A DNA stretch of 20,371 nt. Source: an uncultured Bacteroidales bacterium. Its GTDB lineage: Bacteria > Bacteroidota > Bacteroidia > Bacteroidales > Muribaculaceae. Location: assembly GCA_900549375.1 (NCBI GenBank), contig URNY01000033.1, positions 1-20,371 of the forward strand, given 5' to 3'. The notes beneath the pieces are model-generated. The model was not told the origin of the DNA, did not search any database, and saw only the letters and a list, made by a program, of their open reading frames with translations. This document shows positions 17,492 to 20,371 of the stretch, in pieces. How positions within the stretch are numbered: the stretch's first letter is position 1; each line of letters begins with the position of its first letter. Both the position numbers and the translations under genes were made by a program.

Positions 17492-18829
17492 TCAGATGAT
17501 GCCCTGGGCCATCATGGCGTCGGCCACTTTCAGGAAGCCGGCGATGTTGGCGCCCTTCATGTAGTTGATATAGCCATCGGGCTGCTTGCCATGCTCTACA
17601 CATGCCTCGTGGATATCGTGCATGATCTGGTGGAGCATCTCGTCAACTTTCTCCGAAGACCACTGCAGGTGCTCTGCATCCTGAGTCATCTCAAGACCGG
17701 AAACGGCTACGCCGCCGGCGTTGACTGCCTTGCCGGGACCGTAAGGAATACGGTTGGCAATGAAAGTGTCGATAGCTTCGGGTGTACATCCCATGTTGGA
17801 AACCTCGGCAACCATGAGCACGCCATTGTCGACAAGCTGCTTGGCATCGTTGCCGTTAAGCTCGTTCTGCGTTGCGCAGGGAAGGGCGATATCCACTTTC
17901 TGCTCCCAGGGTTTCTTGCCTGCATAGAATGTGGAACCGGGGAATTTGTCGGCATAAGGAGCCACGATATCGTTGCCAGATGCGCGGAGTTCAAGCATAT
18001 AAGCGATCTTCTCTGCGTCGAGACCTGCGGGATCGTAGATGTATCCGTCGGGACCGGAGATGGTGACCACCTTACCGCCAAGCTCGGTAGCTTTTGTAGC
18101 GGCACCCCATGCTACGTTGCCGAAGCCGGAGATAGCGATAACTTTGCCCTTGATGTCAGTGCCGAGATCGGCAAGCATCTGAACGGTATAGTAGAGTGCG
18201 CCGAAACCGGTAGCCTCGGGACGGATGCGGCTGCCGCCGAACGAGAGACCCTTGCCGGTGAATGTGCCGGTGTTCTCGCGGGCGAGTTTCTTATACATGC
18301 CGTACATGTAACCAACCTCGCGGCCGCCTACGCCGATATCGCCTGCGGGGACATCGCGGTCGGGACCGAGGTTGCGCCAGAGCTCAAGGATGAAGGCCTG
18401 GCAGAAACGCATGATTTCGGCATCGCTCTTGCCGCGGGGGCTGAAATCGGAACCGCCCTTGCCGCCACCCATCGGGAGAGTGGTCAGAGCGTTCTTGAAT
18501 GTCTGCTCGAAGCCGAGGAATTTGAGGATGGAAAGGTTCACGGAAGCGTGGAAACGGATACCGCCTTTGTACGGGCCGATAGCGTTGTTGAACTGTACGC
18601 GATAACCGATGTTGTTCTGAACTTCGCCTTTATCGTCAACCCAGGATACGCGGAATGTGAAGATACGGTCGGGCTCCACCATTCTTTCGATTATCTTGGC
18701 TTTTTCATATTCGGGATGCTGGTTGTAGACATCCTCCACGGAGAGGAGCACCTCTCTTACGGCCTGAAGATATTCTTTCTCACCGGGATGTTTGGCCTCG
18801 AGAGAAGCCATGATTTCATTGATGTTCAT
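17492..18829 (-). CDS. gdhA: Hexameric glutamate dehydrogenase
   Basis: The 445-residue protein has the normal length for the bacterial hexameric GDH and interconverts glutamate with 2-oxoglutarate plus ammonia in the cytoplasm. Visible hallmarks are the substrate-binding IGPYKGGIRFH at ~84-94, the catalytic lysine K124 in PMGGGKGGSDF, the catalytic aspartate D164 in VPAGDIGVGGRE, and a Rossmann GFGNVAWGAA at ~235-244. The conserved C-terminal NAGGVAVSGLEMTQ and GANIAGFLKVADAMMAQG segments are also present. Whether NADH or NADPH is preferred cannot be decided safely: the residues after the second Rossmann strand, ISGPDG, occur in NAD-specific relatives too. It is a single-gene unit with its own promoter and terminator. 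Codons look more GC-rich than those of the PUL. It is core nitrogen metabolism, not part of the PUL. Confidence 0.97.
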   Translation of the reverse strand: MNINEIMASLEAKHPGEKEYLQAVREVLLSVEDVYNQHPEYEKAKIIERMVEPDRIFTFRVSWVDDKGEVQNNIGYRVQFNNAIGPYKGGIRFHASVNLSILKFLGFEQTFKNALTTLPMGGGKGGSDFSPRGKSDAEIMRFCQAFILELWRNLGPDRDVPAGDIGVGGREVGYMYGMYKKLARENTGTFTGKGLSFGGSRIRPEATGFGALYYTVQMLADLGTDIKGKVIAISGFGNVAWGAATKATELGGKVVTISGPDGYIYDPAGLDAEKIAYMLELRASGNDIVAPYADKFPGSTFYAGKKPWEQKVDIALPCATQNELNGNDAKQLVDNGVLMVAEVSNMGCTPEAIDTFIANRIPYGPGKAVNAGGVAVSGLEMTQDAEHLQWSSEKVDEMLHQIMHDIHEACVEHGKQPDGYINYMKGANIAGFLKVADAMMAQGII

Positions 18830-18914
18830 GATAATCTCTTTAGATTTATGGTTAGATAAAAATTAAATTTTCTGTGTGTTTTGGCTTTTGCCCTATGTGA
18901 GGGATGAACCATTG

Positions 18915-18945
18915 CAAACTTACAAACTTTATTTAATTCCACAAA
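18915..18945 (-). promoter_or_regulatory. gdhA promoter
   Basis: On the minus strand TAAGTTTG (18922-18915) matches TAnnTTTG and TTTG (18945-18942) lies 19 bases upstream, so both elements match. The predicted leader is about 79 bases. The rest of the gap to the ompA terminator (18946-19011) is AT-rich with nothing else recognised. Confidence 0.7.
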
Positions 18946-19011
18946 ATAATTCACGCGGATTTTTCTTGCATATGTCGTGAAACATTTTTATGGCCCTTTT
19001 TTGCGCCCCGA

Positions 19012-19050
19012 TAAAAATCGAGGGTGCGGCGATTGTTCGCCACACCCTCG
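19012..19050 (-). terminator. Terminator of the OmpA-family gene
   Basis: On the minus strand CGAGGGTGTGGCG (19050-19038) pairs with CGCCGCACCCTCG (19031-19019) around a 6-base loop, with 12 of 13 Watson-Crick pairs and one G-T. ATTTTTAT follows at once. It is a very strong intrinsic terminator about 50 bases past the stop. Confidence 0.92.
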
Positions 19051-19100
19051 CGTCGTTACGAAGAATTATGTTGATTTACTTTTATAAGTGTCTTGCCCGT

Positions 19101-20339
19101 TTACTTCTGAGTGAAGATTACGATACGGTTCCAGTCATTAGTGCTGTAAGGCTGAACATCGGATCCGTCGTATTTGATAGTCAGACGGTCGCGGGAGATT
19201 CCGTAGGTGTTCACCAGAGCGTCGGCAACGGCATTGGCACGTCTTTCGGAAAGTTCCTTGTTGTATTCGGCAGTACCGGTGTCCTTATCGGCATAACCGC
19301 AGACAACAACTTTCTCTTTCGGGTTGGCCTTGAGCCATTCAGCCATGTTGTAGACATTCACCTCTTCGGTCGGCATGATCTTGTCGGAGTTGATGGTGAA
19401 GCGGACGGTTGTCATCAGAGGAGCGTTCACGCAGTCTTTCTGAACGGGTTCCGGGCATGGGAGCTGAGCCTGAAGTGCTGCCACTTCCTCACCGCAAGCC
19501 AGAAGCTGGGCGCGGAGATCGTTGACCTGACCGTTGAGGGCTGCTATCTGCGAAACGTATGCGCACTGGTTGAATGTACCGAAGCTGCGGCCGCCGATAT
19601 TGAAGTTGAAACCTCCCATCACGGCTACGTTTGCATCGACAGACTTACCCATTGCCTGATTATTCCAATTATCGCCGTAGAATGTTGCGCGTGCCTCAGC
19701 GAAGAAGTCGACATAACGGCAGAGACGGAAGCGGAACTGAAGACCTGCCGATACAGGAAGCGTCCACTGTGTGCTCTTGATACGGCCATGTTTGTTGACT
19801 ATGTTCGACATTACGGGGCGTCCAGAGCCTGAGTTGCGGAAATCCCAGTTGACATCGCCGCCAAGACCTACGAACGGAATCAGAGAGAACACACGGTTCT
19901 CATTCACGCCGCCGATCGAGTTGAACATATCCCACATAAGTTCTGCCTGAAGATTCACGTGTTTCGAACGGCTCCAACCGTCGCCTGCGGCAGGTGCTGA
20001 AGGACTGTCCCAGTGGAGGGCGCCTCCGGTGGCTTTAATACGGAATCCGATGTACGGGCTGACCCAGCGGCCAAAACCGAATCCATAGGTGGCAGTCATT
20101 TTGTTGCGTTTAACTGCGGCTCCGGGACCTTTCTCAACCATCGGCTGGTTGATACCGGCGCTCACCTCGATAAACCAATTGTTGCGCCAATTGGAGAAAT
20201 AGCGAGTGGTGTTGTCGCATGTAAATTCGGTAACGGTCGTTGCCTCATCTACAAAAACGTCTTGCGCATTAGCGGGCAGACAAACTGCTGCTGAACCGGC
20301 GCAAAGCGCAATCGCGTAGTAAAGATTCTTAGCTTTCAT
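19101..20339 (-). CDS. OmpA-family outer-membrane protein with peptidoglycan-binding domain
   Basis: The 412-residue protein has a signal peptide (cleavage likely after ANA, residue 25), a beta-barrel of about 50-252 with alternating aromatic strands (WFIEVSAGIN, GFGFGRWVSPYIGFRI), and a helical, probably coiled-coil linker (~260-295). A C-terminal OmpA-like domain of about 308-412 follows. In that domain D351 (GYAD) and R367 (LSERRA) match the diaminopimelate-binding pair of OmpA, with one extra residue between them. It probably anchors the outer membrane to peptidoglycan, like the abundant OmpA-like porins of Porphyromonas and Bacteroides. C282, C295 and C303 around the linker could form disulfides, perhaps between subunits. 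Only 32 bases upstream are in the window, so its promoter is not seen. It is a single-gene unit with GC-rich, probably highly expressed codons. Confidence 0.93.
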   Translation of the reverse strand: MKAKNLYYAIALCAGSAAVCLPANAQDVFVDEATTVTEFTCDNTTRYFSNWRNNWFIEVSAGINQPMVEKGPGAAVKRNKMTATYGFGFGRWVSPYIGFRIKATGGALHWDSPSAPAAGDGWSRSKHVNLQAELMWDMFNSIGGVNENRVFSLIPFVGLGGDVNWDFRNSGSGRPVMSNIVNKHGRIKSTQWTLPVSAGLQFRFRLCRYVDFFAEARATFYGDNWNNQAMGKSVDANVAVMGGFNFNIGGRSFGTFNQCAYVSQIAALNGQVNDLRAQLLACGEEVAALQAQLPCPEPVQKDCVNAPLMTTVRFTINSDKIMPTEEVNVYNMAEWLKANPKEKVVVCGYADKDTGTAEYNKELSERRANAVADALVNTYGISRDRLTIKYDGSDVQPYSTNDWNRIVIFTQK

Positions 20340-20371
20340 AATTAATTATTTTTTAAGAATAGAGAATTTTA

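Noticed and set aside
17300..18859. A 519-codon open frame on the plus strand opposite gdhA
   Set aside because: It is the complement of a conserved glutamate dehydrogenase in a GC-rich, strongly biased gene. Its translation has no signal, domain or motif and its start lies in the terminator region. It is a shadow frame.
18990..19832. A 280-codon plus-strand open frame opposite the OmpA-family gene
   Set aside because: It crosses the strong terminator and mirrors the conserved OmpA domain; no independent coding signs were seen.

Overview
The window looks like a chromosomal segment of a gut-type Bacteroidales bacterium. The evidence is a SusC/SusD-type polysaccharide utilization locus (PUL), lipoprotein signals with acidic residues right after the cysteine, Bacteroidetes-type promoters (TAnnTTTG at -7 with TTG about 19-20 bases upstream), and an OmpA-type porin with a peptidoglycan-binding domain. 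Protein style would fit Muribaculaceae or a relative, but I cannot prove the family by eye.

Layout. At the left end a small four-helix membrane protein with a diheme cytochrome b histidine pattern (80-529, +) converges on an AAA_14/DUF4143-type ATPase (519-1694, -). The ATPase's upstream region carries a three-unit repeat with a 33-bp period. Then come two short plus-strand genes that look like fragments of surface proteins: an orphan C-terminal sorting domain (1834-2172) and a small exported protein with a VWA-type DxSxS motif (2180-2665). They end at a strong hairpin.

From 2784 to 17136 everything is on the minus strand and forms an alpha-glucan-type PUL. In transcription order it is GH31, a membrane-spanning SusR-like regulator, susC, susD, a SusE/F-like binding lipoprotein with four repeats, a GH27-like lipoprotein enzyme, and a SusB-type GH97. 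Gaps from susC to GH97 are 25 bases or less and the last two genes overlap by ATGA, so these five genes form one operon. GH31 and the operon each have a promoter with an identical 12-base core. Inferred workflow: the surface lipoproteins SusD, SusE-like and GH27-like bind and cut an alpha-glucan (possibly dextran or isomalto-type), SusC imports the products, and periplasmic GH97 and GH31 release glucose. The SusR-like protein is the likely sensor.

The most striking observation is that susC is split by a one-base frameshift at codon ~78. The break lies in an A_AAT_TTT heptamer within a perfect 7-bp inverted repeat, and a -1 slip there would restore the conserved SYIGY reading frame. It may be a sequencing error, a real mutation or recoding.

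The right end is core genome: gdhA (17492-18829, -) and an ompA-family gene (19101-20339, -), each with a clear terminator. No rRNA, tRNA, CRISPR array or insertion sequence was seen.
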